A DNA stretch of 32,193 nucleotides, from IMG/VR virus record IMGVR_UViG_3300007735_000615, positions 1-32,193 of that record; one strand, written 5' to 3'. A program made the position numbers and the translations under genes. Source of the stretch: a virus. This document shows positions 19,906-26,522 of this stretch, in pieces; the stretch's first letter is position 1, and each line of letters starts with the position of its first letter. Below the pieces are notes generated by a model. That model was given only the letters and a program-made list of their open reading frames with translations, was not told the origin of the DNA and did no database searches.

Positions 19906-20186
19906 ACATTGATGACGAAACGTTTTTGTATGAAGTGGCAATTCGATCAAAAGACCCAGTGATGATGCGGCGCATTGTTTCGTCAGCCATTAGCGGACTG
20001 CAAGCCAGCGCAGAAGAAGTGCGACGCCATGCAGTGGACATGGAGGTCGTGGCAAGCATGGCGATGGAAACTCGTCTGTTTAAAGGCAACGAACGGTTCA
20101 TAGCTGACAAGCTGGAGAAGTGGAAACACATGAACGGTTTGCGTTGGGACGATCAAATTAAAAAACTACGGGAGAAAGCAAAATGA
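19902..20186 (+). CDS. Small helical protein, unknown
   Basis: A 94-residue helical protein (MNIDDETFLYEVAIRSKDPV, SSAISGLQASAEEVRRHAVD, basic C-terminus DQIKKLREKAK). It overlaps the genes on both sides by 4 nt. No domain recognised; composition suggests a soluble helical bundle. Confidence 0.7.
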   Translation: MNIDDETFLYEVAIRSKDPVMMRRIVSSAISGLQASAEEVRRHAVDMEVVASMAMETRLFKGNERFIADKLEKWKHMNGLRWDDQIKKLREKAK

Positions 20187-20431
20187 ACATGACTGATGAA
20201 GAAATTATTGCAGCAGCAGAAGCTACTGGCTTGAAGTTGTTTGGGCTCGGCATGGACAAAGCCAAGTTTGAATTTTGCATACTGGCGTTTGCTAAGTTCG
20301 TAGGCAAAATAGAACGCTTTAAAGAACGTGAAACCTGTGTAAAGTTGTGTGAGGAAGAACAAGAATATTGGGGTTGGGGAACTGCTTTTGATGCCGCAGC
20401 ACTAATAAGAGCCAGAGGAGAACAAGCATGA
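20183..20431 (+). CDS. Small conserved phage/prophage protein (MTDEEI family)
   Basis: An 82-residue protein starting MNMTDEEIIAAAEATGLKLF with a C-terminal FKERETCVKLCEEEQ and AALIRARGEQA. The MTDEEII start, central FAKFV helix, ERE-x-C-x-x-LCE block and final IRARG are a pattern very common in phages and prophages of Burkholderiales, always of unknown function. GGGAGAAAGCAAA upstream; 4-nt overlaps on both sides. Confidence 0.78.
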   Translation: MNMTDEEIIAAAEATGLKLFGLGMDKAKFEFCILAFAKFVGKIERFKERETCVKLCEEEQEYWGWGTAFDAAALIRARGEQA

Positions 20432-20817
20432 CACAAGAAGCATTGAAGCTGGCACTTGATGCACTAGAAACGGAGTTGTCTATTGACTGGGGCAACCAAG
20501 ACGAGTTCAACGCATCAGCAGAAAAAATGCACGAAGCCATTGCCGCCATCAAAGAAGCCTTGGCACAAGAGCAAGAGCCTAGTGGTCACTTTCTAGATTT
20601 TGCATACTCCGACAGCATTGCTTATGTCCATGTGTACGATCAATTTAGAAAAGGACAACAGTTCTACAAAGCCCCGCCACAGCGCACATGGGTAGGGCTG
20701 ACAGAGGAAGAAATCGGTGATGAGTATGTGCGTTTTGAAGTATCAAAGGGTGGATTTAACAGATTTGAATATGCCGTCCGAGCCATTGAAGCCAAACTCA
20801 AGGAGAAGAACACATGA
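20428..20817 (+). CDS. Small protein, cassette 1: LKLALDALE plus QRTWVGLTEEE modules
   Basis: A 129-residue protein made of an N-terminal MTQEALKLALDALETELS helix, AAIKEALAQEQEP, then a C-terminal module PPQRTWVGLTEEEIGDEYVR ending AIEAKLKEKNT. The C-terminal module recurs in the genes at 20974 and 21246, and related WVDL appears at 21700. DNA at the module borders is repeated exactly (see repeat entries). Such mosaic small proteins are common in environmental phages; no function is known. Confidence 0.78.
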   Translation: MTQEALKLALDALETELSIDWGNQDEFNASAEKMHEAIAAIKEALAQEQEPSGHFLDFAYSDSIAYVHVYDQFRKGQQFYKAPPQRTWVGLTEEEIGDEYVRFEVSKGGFNRFEYAVRAIEAKLKEKNT

Positions 20818-20981
20818 CATTCCAAGAGCAAATCAAAGCACTACCCGAAGCGGAAAGGGTGCAGTTCTTTCGTGCAATCATGGCGGTGGTTGACGCAGGT
20901 CATAAGGCAGGAGTGCCGCCCGAGGAGTTGGCAAAGATGTATGCCGACACATATAAACAAGTGGAGAAGAACAATGGCTGA
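20814..20981 (+). CDS. 55-residue protein, unknown
   Basis: ATG at 20814 overlaps the previous stop (ATGA) and uses the AAGGAGAA ribosome site of the junction repeat. The product (MTFQEQIKALPEAERVQFFR, AIMAVVDAGHKAGVPPEELA, KMYADTYKQVEKNNG) is helical. The TGA at 20979-20981 overlaps the next gene by 8 nt. Too short for typical calling, but overlap and ribosome site support it. Confidence 0.75.
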   Translation: MTFQEQIKALPEAERVQFFRAIMAVVDAGHKAGVPPEELAKMYADTYKQVEKNNG

Positions 20982-21249
20982 ACGACTGATGGCAAAGCTG
21001 GACAGATTTGGTGCTGAAGCTGGCATTAAAGAAATGACACCGGAGATTTATAAATTTTCGCAGCTACTCAACGATGACAAGCTAAAGCAGTGGGATGAGT
21101 GGCGCTCACAGCGCACATGGGTAGAACTGACAGATGAGGAAGTAGAAAGCTACTGGGACTGGGAGGATTTTCAAACAGGGGCGGGGCGTTCAACCATATT
21201 TGAAATGGTGCGTGACATTGAAGCCAAACTCAAGGAGAAGAACACATGA
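20974..21249 (+). CDS. Small protein, cassette 2: LDRFGAEAGIKEMT plus QRTWVELTDEE modules
   Basis: An open frame extends upstream to 20872, but AGTGGAGAAGAACA before the ATG at 20974 fixes the start (91 residues). The N-terminal part MAERLMAKLDRFGAEAGIKE matches the module in the gene at 19609; the C-terminal SQRTWVELTDEEVESYWDWE and DIEAKLKEKNT match the gene at 20428. The gene is therefore a mosaic of two modules found separately nearby. Function unknown. Confidence 0.78.
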   Translation: MAERLMAKLDRFGAEAGIKEMTPEIYKFSQLLNDDKLKQWDEWRSQRTWVELTDEEVESYWDWEDFQTGAGRSTIFEMVRDIEAKLKEKNT

Positions 21250-21500
21250 CAACGGCTTACAACAGGATTGATCGCATCTTGCGGGAAAAACTCAGTGACG
21301 ATGATTACCCAACATATAAAGAAGAACTAGATGCAATATGTCAAGCAAAAATACAGCGCACATGGGTAGACCTAACGCGCACACAAATTCAAAATGTTTA
21401 TTTTGAAGTCTTAAAAGAACATCGTGGTGGTCACCAGATGCAGGGTCAGCTTGCGTTTGGGGAAGCCTTGCAAGCCAAACTCAAGGAGAAGAACACATGA
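21246..21500 (+). CDS. Small protein, cassette 3: QRTWVDLT module
   Basis: An 84-residue protein with a unique N-terminus (MTTAYNRIDRILREKLSDDD) and the shared C-terminal module IQRTWVDLTRTQIQNVYFEV through EALQAKLKEKNT. It overlaps both neighbours by 4 nt through the junction repeat. In this copy the EEE part of the module has become TRTQ. Function unknown. Confidence 0.78.
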   Translation: MTTAYNRIDRILREKLSDDDYPTYKEELDAICQAKIQRTWVDLTRTQIQNVYFEVLKEHRGGHQMQGQLAFGEALQAKLKEKNT

Positions 21501-21703
21501 AGTTCAAGAACCATCCAGCATTTCCTACGCCTGAGCCAAGAGAGTCGGGTAGGGCTGGTATATCAACGCTAGATTATTTTGCAGCTAAAGCCATGCAGTC
21601 ACTTGTTGATGCTGCGCCAGAAGGGTATGAGTTGGACTATGACGACATCGCAAGAACGGCATACAAACAGGCGAAAGCCATGATGAAAGAGAGACAAACA
21701 TGA
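21497..21703 (+). CDS. Conserved small phage protein (DYFAAKAMQ family)
   Basis: A 68-residue protein with KNHPAFPTPEPRESGRAGIS, then TLDYFAAKAMQSLVDA and the C-terminal YDDIARTAYKQAKAMMKER. The order PAFP, then (S/T)L-x-DYFAAKAMQ, then DDIA-x-x-AY is familiar from many phages and prophages; no biochemical role is established. It starts within the third junction repeat. Confidence 0.78.
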   Translation: MKFKNHPAFPTPEPRESGRAGISTLDYFAAKAMQSLVDAAPEGYELDYDDIARTAYKQAKAMMKERQT

Positions 21704-21999
21704 CACAAGATAAGCATGAATGGCATTGCAGATGCGTGGACTGTCTTGAGGTAAAACTTAAACAGGCCAACGAAGAAATAGTAATGCTGCACAAAGTCTG
21801 CGCCAGTAAAAAACAACGCTGGGTTGATTTAAACGAAGATGAAGTTTTGCGCTTGTGGCAGATATGCAAGATACCCGTGCATCTTGAAAAGCCAAATGAC
21901 ATTGGTCATAGGTTTGCAAAGGCGCTTAGTTTTGGTTTGCGTGAGGTTAACTATTATGCGTTTTGTATTGACGCAAGAGAGGAGAAGAACAGTGCTTGA
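21700..21999 (+). CDS. Small protein with N-terminal Cys cluster and RWVDLNEDE module
   Basis: A 99-residue protein: an N-terminal HEWHCRCVDCLEVKLKQANE with CxCxxC, a short coiled coil, then KKQRWVDLNEDEVLRLWQIC, a diverged copy of the QRTWVxLTxEE module, and a C-terminal tail not shared with the others. The Cys/His cluster might bind a metal ion. It overlaps the preceding gene by 4 nt and the following GTG start by 8 nt. Confidence 0.75.
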   Translation: MTQDKHEWHCRCVDCLEVKLKQANEEIVMLHKVCASKKQRWVDLNEDEVLRLWQICKIPVHLEKPNDIGHRFAKALSFGLREVNYYAFCIDAREEKNSA

Positions 22000-22159
22000 A
22001 ATGATTAGAACATTCTGGGGCAAGGTGCGCGGGTTGCGTGGTGAACGCCGCACAGTGATTGAACAAGGAACAATGTGGCGCTGCACAAAGTGCCAGCTTA
22101 TTTTTGTAACCAAGACAGCAGGAGAACAACATCAATGCCAAGACCAAAGAGTGATTTGA
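21992..22159 (+). CDS. Small zinc-finger protein with GTG start
   Basis: The ribosome site GAGGAG (21980-21985 region) stands 7 nt before a GTG at 21992, the same spacing seen at neighbouring starts, so GTG is chosen over ATG at 22001. The 55-residue product starts MLEMIRTFWGKVRGLRGERR and ends with a finger WRCTKCQLIFVTKTAGEQHQ-C (CxxC, HxC). A single zinc finger with a basic N-terminus suggests nucleic-acid or protein binding. Its 3' end overlaps the next gene by 25 nt. Confidence 0.65.
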   Translation: MLEMIRTFWGKVRGLRGERRTVIEQGTMWRCTKCQLIFVTKTAGEQHQCQDQRVI

Positions 22160-22332
22160 CCAAATCAGGCAGAACAGTAGGCATACGATTAACAGAATGG
22201 GAGTATCAAGAATGGATCAAACTTGGGGGGACAAAATGGCTGAGAGCCGTGCTAAAAGAAAGCAAACAAAAGACCGTCCGGTCTTCGATGGAGTCCGCGA
22301 ATACAACGACTGGAACCCGTTCGAGCGCGTAG
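22135..22332 (+). CDS. Small ribbon-helix-helix-like protein
   Basis: Starting at 22135 (GGAG 10 nt upstream) the 65-residue product begins MPRPKSDLTKSGRTVGIRLT, then EWEYQEWIKLGGTKWLRAVL. A short beta strand (TVGIRLT) followed by two helices fits a ribbon-helix-helix DNA-binding fold, as in similar phage proteins. The last ~20 residues (Ser/Thr-rich) lie in the region overlapped by the next gene and look unstructured. A regulatory role is inference. Confidence 0.65.
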   Translation: MPRPKSDLTKSGRTVGIRLTEWEYQEWIKLGGTKWLRAVLKESKQKTVRSSMESANTTTGTRSSA

Positions 22333-22433
22333 ACCCCGCAGTCATTGAAGACATACACAAACGCCACGATCACAACAAGATCGTACATACACTGGAAGAC
22401 ACAGAGGATGAAGAACATGGACAAACACTTTAA
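22236..22433 (+). CDS. Small charged protein overlapping the RHH-like gene
   Basis: ATG at 22236 with a G-rich run (22225-22230) 5 nt upstream gives 65 residues (MAESRAKRKQTKDRPVFDGV, REYNDWNPFERVDPAVIEDI, HKRHDHNKIVHTLEDTEDEE). It is highly charged with no hydrophobic core segment. A possible earlier start at 22212 has no ribosome site. It overlaps the previous gene by 97 nt in another frame and the next by 17 nt. Function unknown. Confidence 0.6.
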   Translation: MAESRAKRKQTKDRPVFDGVREYNDWNPFERVDPAVIEDIHKRHDHNKIVHTLEDTEDEEHGQTL

Positions 22434-22656
22434 CGGCACACGGGCTGACGACTTGCAGATCAGCGGTAACCACTACAAAGAGATGGCAGTGCAGCCGTGG
22501 GAACTGATGGAGTCAGTGCTGACACACGAGGAGTTTGTCGGCTATCTGAAAGGGAACGTTATCAAGTACGCACTGCGTGCTGGACGTAAAGAGGGGAGCG
22601 ATGACTTGGGTAAGTGTAGACATTACATGATGAAACTAAAGGAAATAACAGCATGA
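22417..22656 (+). CDS. DUF3310 phage protein
   Basis: From the ATG at 22417 (GAGG 9 nt upstream; an ATG at 22408 directly abuts GAGG and is rejected) the 79-residue product contains SGNHYKEMAVQPWELMESVL, then FVGYLKGNVIKYALRAGRKE and a C-terminal DDLGKCRHYMMKLKE. HYK-x(3)-QPWE followed by GN-x-IKY-x-LRAGRK-x(n)-DL-x-K marks the DUF3310 family, widespread in phages of many hosts and sometimes annotated as nucleotide-kinase-like. The enzymatic claim is unproven. Confidence 0.88.
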   Translation: MDKHFNGTRADDLQISGNHYKEMAVQPWELMESVLTHEEFVGYLKGNVIKYALRAGRKEGSDDLGKCRHYMMKLKEITA

Positions 22657-22844
22657 AGAGCATAACTGAACTGAACAACCACTTGACTGACCTGTACACG
22701 GCACTCAAAAATGGCACGATTGATGTGAAGACAGCGGCGGAGATGAACAACACCGCAGGTAAGATCATCAACGTGCAGAAGGTGCAGCTTGAGTACGCCG
22801 AACTACGGGATGAAAAACCCAACATAGACTTTTTGGAGGGCTGA
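22653..22844 (+). CDS. Small conserved phage protein, unknown
   Basis: A 63-residue protein with ELNNHLTDLYTALKNGTIDV, KTAAEMNNTAGKIINVQKVQ and the C-terminal PNIDFLEG. LKNGTID-x(3)-A-x-x-(I/M)-NNTAG-x-I-(I/V)-N is a pattern common to small phage early proteins of unknown role. It overlaps DUF3310 by 4 nt and the next gene by 1 nt. Confidence 0.78.
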   Translation: MKSITELNNHLTDLYTALKNGTIDVKTAAEMNNTAGKIINVQKVQLEYAELRDEKPNIDFLEG

Positions 22845-23293
22845 TGACGGAGGCAACTAAACAATGTTGCCGATGTTTGGAGACAAAGCCGCTTGCTGCG
22901 TTCAATCTGAAACCGCAAGCGGCTTGCAAAGCTTGTATAAATCTATATCAAGTTGTCTACCGCGAACGCAACCGTGAACTCATAAGAGAAAAAGCAAAAG
23001 CGTACAGCCGTGCAAAACAAGAAGAACGCCGTGAATACCTTACCGCTTACAGAAACACCCACCGCGAAAAGTTAAACGCTAACCAGCGTATGTACTCAAG
23101 TAGCGAGGAACGAAAAATAAAAGACAAGGAGTATTTTGTAAAGCGAAATGAGTTGCTGACGGATGGAGATGTTCGTCACGCATTGAGCAGAGGCACAGGG
23201 CTTAAGAAAGAAGCTATTCCACCTGAACTGGTTGAAGCCAAACGTTTACAAATAAAAATTAGGAGGGCATTAATAAATGGCGTTAACACCTGA
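22844..23293 (+). CDS. Zinc-ribbon protein resembling HNH/endonuclease VII accessories
   Basis: A 149-residue basic protein with an N-terminal zinc ribbon C8-x2-C11 and C28-x2-C31 (CCRCLETKPLAAFN, ACKACINLYQ), followed by a long charged helix (YRERNRELIREKAKAYSRAK). CxxCxxxKPxxxF-x(n)-CKxC followed by Arg/Lys/Tyr helices is typical of N-terminal parts of phage HNH and endonuclease VII-like enzymes, but no HNH or catalytic His-Asn pair is seen here, so this may be a stand-alone DNA-binding derivative. GGAGGG precedes the start. Confidence 0.7.
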   Translation: MTEATKQCCRCLETKPLAAFNLKPQAACKACINLYQVVYRERNRELIREKAKAYSRAKQEERREYLTAYRNTHREKLNANQRMYSSSEERKIKDKEYFVKRNELLTDGDVRHALSRGTGLKKEAIPPELVEAKRLQIKIRRALINGVNT

Positions 23294-23582
23294 AGCAAAA
23301 GTAAAGAAGAAGGTCAAGGAGATACTTGACCAGATGGGGGTGTACCACTTCTCGCCTATGCAGAACGGCATGGGACGGGCGGGTATACCCGACATCATCG
23401 GTTGCCTTGAGGGGCAGTTCCTTGGTATAGAGTGCAAGGCAGGAAAGGGGAAGACAACAGCCTTGCAAGAACGCGAACTTAACCGGATACTGAACGCTGG
23501 GGGCTATGCCCTTGTCGTCAACGAAGAGAACATTAATCAACTGTGGGAGATCAAAGAATGGATCACGACGAACAAAAACTAG
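23277..23582 (+). CDS. VRR-NUC domain nuclease
   Basis: A 101-residue single-domain protein with the PD-(D/E)XK core of the VRR-NUC family: GRAGIPDIIGCLEGQFLGIE gives D39, and E52-x-K54 (GIECKAGKGK), followed by ALQERELNRILNAGGYALVV. It is likely a structure-specific DNA nuclease working in replication or recombination, as similar proteins lie near polymerase or helicase genes in phages. It overlaps the zinc-ribbon gene by 17 nt and the next by 25 nt; AGGAGG lies upstream. Confidence 0.88.
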   Translation: MALTPEAKVKKKVKEILDQMGVYHFSPMQNGMGRAGIPDIIGCLEGQFLGIECKAGKGKTTALQERELNRILNAGGYALVVNEENINQLWEIKEWITTNKN

Positions 23583-23830
23583 AAGCGAAATTGGCGCTGA
23601 TGTCAGACGAAGAGAAGCAACACTTCAAGATGGTGATACTTGAACTCGTCCAGTGCTACGGCCCTGATGGGAAGCAAGCGGTCATCCTGTTCCACGGTAG
23701 TGACAAGCTGGGCGGTATCGTCACGCTTAACTGCGACGCTATGGAGGCGGCAGAACTTATGCTGGAAGCCAACGATTTTTTCGGCTTCTTGAACGTTATT
23801 GGCGCACCCCCCAAGGAGGCATTTAATTGA
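23558..23830 (+). CDS. Small acidic early protein, unknown
   Basis: GGGAG (23545-23549) lies 8 nt before the ATG at 23558; a GTG at 23543 is in frame but within the ribosome site. The 90-residue product (MDHDEQKLEAKLALMSDEEK, GPDGKQAVILFHGSDKLGGI, ending VIGAPPKEAFN) is a mixed alpha/beta fold. No known domain. It lies in the overlap chain leading to the polymerase gene. Confidence 0.72.
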   Translation: MDHDEQKLEAKLALMSDEEKQHFKMVILELVQCYGPDGKQAVILFHGSDKLGGIVTLNCDAMEAAELMLEANDFFGFLNVIGAPPKEAFN

Positions 23831-24012
23831 CTGAGCACAAACACGCCGAAGTGCTACGCGCTATTGCTGATGGCAAAACAGTGCAGGTACTGGTACTAAC
23901 AGGTGTCGAACGAGGCGACTTCTGGATTGACATACCCACACGCCCGTCTATCAGCATGTACCACGAGAAAACATACAGAATAAAACCAGAGGAGCAGCAT
24001 GAAACCATTTGA
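23827..24012 (+). CDS. Small phage protein with TTG start
   Basis: Translation apparently begins at TTG 23827, with AAGGAGG ideally placed 7 nt upstream and no in-frame ATG until far into the protein. The 61-residue product (TEHKHAEVLRAIADGKTVQV, GDFWIDIPTRPSISMYHEKT, ending YRIKPEEQHETI) matches a familiar phage pattern: HAE-x-LRAIADGK-x-VQ, then a Tyr-Arg-(I/L)-KPE ending. Function unknown. It overlaps the polymerase start by 14 nt. Confidence 0.72.
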   Translation: MTEHKHAEVLRAIADGKTVQVLVLTGVERGDFWIDIPTRPSISMYHEKTYRIKPEEQHETI

Positions 24013-25963
24013 CAAGATAGTGGCCATCGACTTTGAAACTCGGTGGGACAGCAAAGACTACACGTTATCAAAGATGACAACTGAGGAGTACATACGTGAT
24101 AAAAGATTTACAGCGTTTGGAGCATGCGTACATGAATTCGGAACCGATGATCCTATTGAATGGATTGGAGGAGATGGACTACCTGAATACTTTTCTGGAG
24201 TCGATTGGGGACGAACCGCAGTGCTTGCGCACAACGCACAGTTCGATGTATCCATTATGGAGTGGAGGTATAACGCCAGACCAGCCTTCATCTTCGACAC
24301 ACTATCAATGGCGCGAGCTTTGCGCGGTGTGGAAGTTGGAAACTCCTTGGCTAAACTCGCCAGCGACTTCTCTTTGCAGGAGAAGGGTCAGGCCGTTCAC
24401 TCGACTAATGGACTCACTGAACTTTCCGAAGACATTGAACGGGCGCTCGCTGCATACTGTGCGCATGATGTGTTTTTGTGTGAGGAGATATTCAAGCGAT
24501 TGGGGGAGGGTTATCCAAAGTCAGAACTCAGACTGATCGACATGACGCTCAAGATGTACACACGCCCACAGCTTGAGCTTGATAGCAAGATGCTCATCAA
24601 AGCACTAACAGAAGAAGGAGAACTACGTGAAGGATTACTTCAACGACTCGGCATACAAGAGGCTGAGCTTGCATCGAACCCGAAGTTTGCTGACGTACTT
24701 CAAAGCCTCGGGGTTGTTGCCCCGACTAAGGTCAGTAAAACTACCGGCAAAGAAGCGTTTGCTTTCGCCAAGAATGATGCCTTGTTCCAAGCGTTGCTCA
24801 ACAGTGAACGTGAAGATGTTGCCCTCCTTTGTGAGGCACGCCTTAAAGTTAAATCTACAACCGAGCGCACACGGGCACAACGATTCCTTGACATCAGTCA
24901 GCGCGGCAAACTACCGGTTCCGTTATCGTATTACGGTGCTCTCTCGGGTCGCTGGACGGCGGCAAAGGGTAGTGCCATCAACATGCAAAACCTCAAGCGC
25001 GGAAGTTTCTTACGCAAAGCGATTATGGCTCCCGAAGGCTACCAGCTCGTCGTTGGTGATCTATCACAGATTGAACCGCGAGTTCTCGCGTGGCTTAGTG
25101 ATTACCACGAGATGCTTGACATCTTCAGGGCTGATGGTGACCCTTACGCCGCTTTCGGTGCACAGATGTTTAACATACCCGGACTCACTAAGGTCAGCCA
25201 CCCAGACTTGCGACAGTCTGCTAAGAGCGCGTTACTTGGTTGCGGGTACGGTCTCGGCTGGGCTTCGTTTGCGTCCCAGCTTCTTGTTGGGTTCCTTGGT
25301 GCGCCGCCGGTACGGTATGACAAAGCGTTTGCCAAAGCGTTGGGGGTCGATCAAGCCTATGCCCAGAAGTTTATTGACTGGGAAGACAACGTGACCAAGA
25401 TGCTGGAGATACCGCACACCTATACACAGCAGGAGTTGTTGACGCACTGCCTTGCAGCCAAGAAGATCATTGACATCTACCGCGCCACTGCCCACCCCGT
25501 TGCTACCTTCTGGGACATGTGCTCACAGCTTATCGAGGACAGTTTGTATGGGGGTAGGGTTTACGAGCACAAGTGTTTGACATTCAGCAAGGAACGTATA
25601 GAATTACCAAACGGGATGAGCTTGCTCTACCCCGAACTCAGACGCGAAAAAGATGACAAAGGTAGGAGCCAGTGGGTATACGGGCCAAAAGCTACCAAGC
25701 TGTATGCAGGGAAGGTTACCAATAACGTTACGCAGGCCGTAGCTCGTATTGTCATGACCGATGGAATGTTGAGGGTATCGAAGAAGTACCCAGTGGTAGG
25801 CACAGTGCACGATGAACAGATTGTGTTGGTGCCGGATGCAGAGGTCGCTGTTGCTAAGACTTGGGTCTTGGAGCAGATGACGTTGGAGCCGAAGTACTTG
25901 CCGGGGATACCTCTGGCCGCTGACGGTGGTGCACACCGTAGATATGGAGAAGCAAAACAATGA
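23999..25963 (+). CDS. Family A DNA polymerase with 3'-5' exonuclease
   Basis: A 654-residue replicative polymerase of the PolA/T7 type. Exonuclease motifs: Exo I AIDFETR (D11, E13), Exo II LAHNAQFD (N79, D83), Exo III YCAHD (Y153, D157). Polymerase motifs: SGRWTAAKG, motif A VVGDLSQIEPR (D354), motif B RQSAKSALLGCGYG (R405, K409, Y417), motif C VHDEQ (H604, D605). In motif B the residue equivalent to Phe762 of E. coli Pol I is Leu413. Motif A has IEPR instead of the usual IELR. It copies the phage genome with the helicase and primase encoded downstream. The ATG follows GAGGAGCAGC. Confidence 0.96.
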   Translation: MKPFDKIVAIDFETRWDSKDYTLSKMTTEEYIRDKRFTAFGACVHEFGTDDPIEWIGGDGLPEYFSGVDWGRTAVLAHNAQFDVSIMEWRYNARPAFIFDTLSMARALRGVEVGNSLAKLASDFSLQEKGQAVHSTNGLTELSEDIERALAAYCAHDVFLCEEIFKRLGEGYPKSELRLIDMTLKMYTRPQLELDSKMLIKALTEEGELREGLLQRLGIQEAELASNPKFADVLQSLGVVAPTKVSKTTGKEAFAFAKNDALFQALLNSEREDVALLCEARLKVKSTTERTRAQRFLDISQRGKLPVPLSYYGALSGRWTAAKGSAINMQNLKRGSFLRKAIMAPEGYQLVVGDLSQIEPRVLAWLSDYHEMLDIFRADGDPYAAFGAQMFNIPGLTKVSHPDLRQSAKSALLGCGYGLGWASFASQLLVGFLGAPPVRYDKAFAKALGVDQAYAQKFIDWEDNVTKMLEIPHTYTQQELLTHCLAAKKIIDIYRATAHPVATFWDMCSQLIEDSLYGGRVYEHKCLTFSKERIELPNGMSLLYPELRREKDDKGRSQWVYGPKATKLYAGKVTNNVTQAVARIVMTDGMLRVSKKYPVVGTVHDEQIVLVPDAEVAVAKTWVLEQMTLEPKYLPGIPLAADGGAHRRYGEAKQ

Positions 25964-26205
25964 AGACAAAAATAAACTACACAAAAGCGTATCGTGAAAA
26001 GACGAAAGAGCTTAAAGAGCTGCAAGCCCAAATGGAAAGCAAGGTTCGCTACTTTGAAGATCGGTCAACGCACTATGAAACGGAATTTGATAAAGCCGTA
26101 GCAAGCAACCGCAGGTATCAGGAAATAATACTGGAGCAACGCGGCATCATCGGTTTCTTGGAAGGCAAGATTACAAAACTAACAGAACTAATGGAGGAGC
26201 AATGA
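25960..26205 (+). CDS. Small coiled-coil protein
   Basis: An 81-residue almost fully helical protein (AYREKTKELKELQAQMESKV, GFLEGKITKLTELMEEQ) with heptad-spaced hydrophobics. It overlaps the polymerase and HExxH genes by 4 nt each, so it belongs to the replication operon. A structural or dimerising partner role is likely; no specific function can be given. Confidence 0.75.
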   Translation: MKTKINYTKAYREKTKELKELQAQMESKVRYFEDRSTHYETEFDKAVASNRRYQEIILEQRGIIGFLEGKITKLTELMEEQ

Positions 26206-26522
26206 CAGCAAGAACAAAGACACCGATACCACGGCGTATACGCGTGGGCAGTAAGCAGTACTCAATCGACATCGTGGAGACCATGCTTCGCAAGCGGTGC
26301 ATGGCGCGTATCTACTACGACCACAGCAAGATTGAGCTTGGCCAGTTCAGTAACGTGACAGGTAAGCAGTTCGATGACGACAAGGTGCAGGAGAACTTCT
26401 GGCATGAAGTAACCCACGCCATCCTGTACGACATGGGTGAGAACAGACTCAATGCCAACGAGAAGTTTGTCGTTGAGTTCTCAAAGCGTTTATCACAAGC
26501 AATCAAGTCTGCGAGGTTTTGA
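26202..26522 (+). CDS. HExxH metallopeptidase-like phage protein
   Basis: A 106-residue protein with the zinc motif FWHEVTHAILYDMG (H68, E69, H72) and acidic candidates E87 or E92 in NANEKFVVEFSKRL for the third ligand. N-terminally RRIRVGSKQYSIDIVETM is followed by beta strands (ARIYYDHSKIELG), similar to minimal gluzincin-type proteins such as SprT/ImmA-like domains. This is a recurring phage gene next to polymerases. Substrate unknown; a role on protein-DNA crosslinks or repressor cleavage would be speculation. Confidence 0.75.
   Translation: MTARTKTPIPRRIRVGSKQYSIDIVETMLRKRCMARIYYDHSKIELGQFSNVTGKQFDDDKVQENFWHEVTHAILYDMGENRLNANEKFVVEFSKRLSQAIKSARF

Larger units (their letters stand above)
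20680..21369 (+). repeat. 16-bp repeat CAGCGCACATGGGTAG, three copies
   Basis: Exact copies at 20680-20695, 21109-21124 and 21354-21369 encode the QRTWV motif at the start of the shared C-terminal module in three successive genes. Together with the junction repeat at the gene ends they delimit a duplicated cassette. Confidence 0.85.
20789..21500 (+). repeat. 29-bp gene-junction repeat, three copies
   Basis: AAGCCAAACTCAAGGAGAAG followed by AACACATGA occurs exactly at 20789-20817, 21221-21249 and 21472-21500; the first two copies extend to 36 bp (20784-20819 and 21216-21251). Each copy encodes the same protein ending (AKLKEKNT), carries the ribosome site of the next gene and the overlapping stop/start ATGA. 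Homologous exchange here would swap whole genes cleanly. Confidence 0.9.

Noticed and set aside
20789-21500. Possible CRISPR-like array from regularly spaced exact repeats
   Set aside because: Copies are inside coding frames at gene junctions, spacing is unequal (432 and 251 nt), and repeats encode protein and start signals; these are gene duplications.
24627-25394. A 255-codon ORF in another frame inside the DNA polymerase gene
   Set aside because: Ser/Arg/Leu-rich shadow frame with no motifs, over conserved polymerase motifs A and B.
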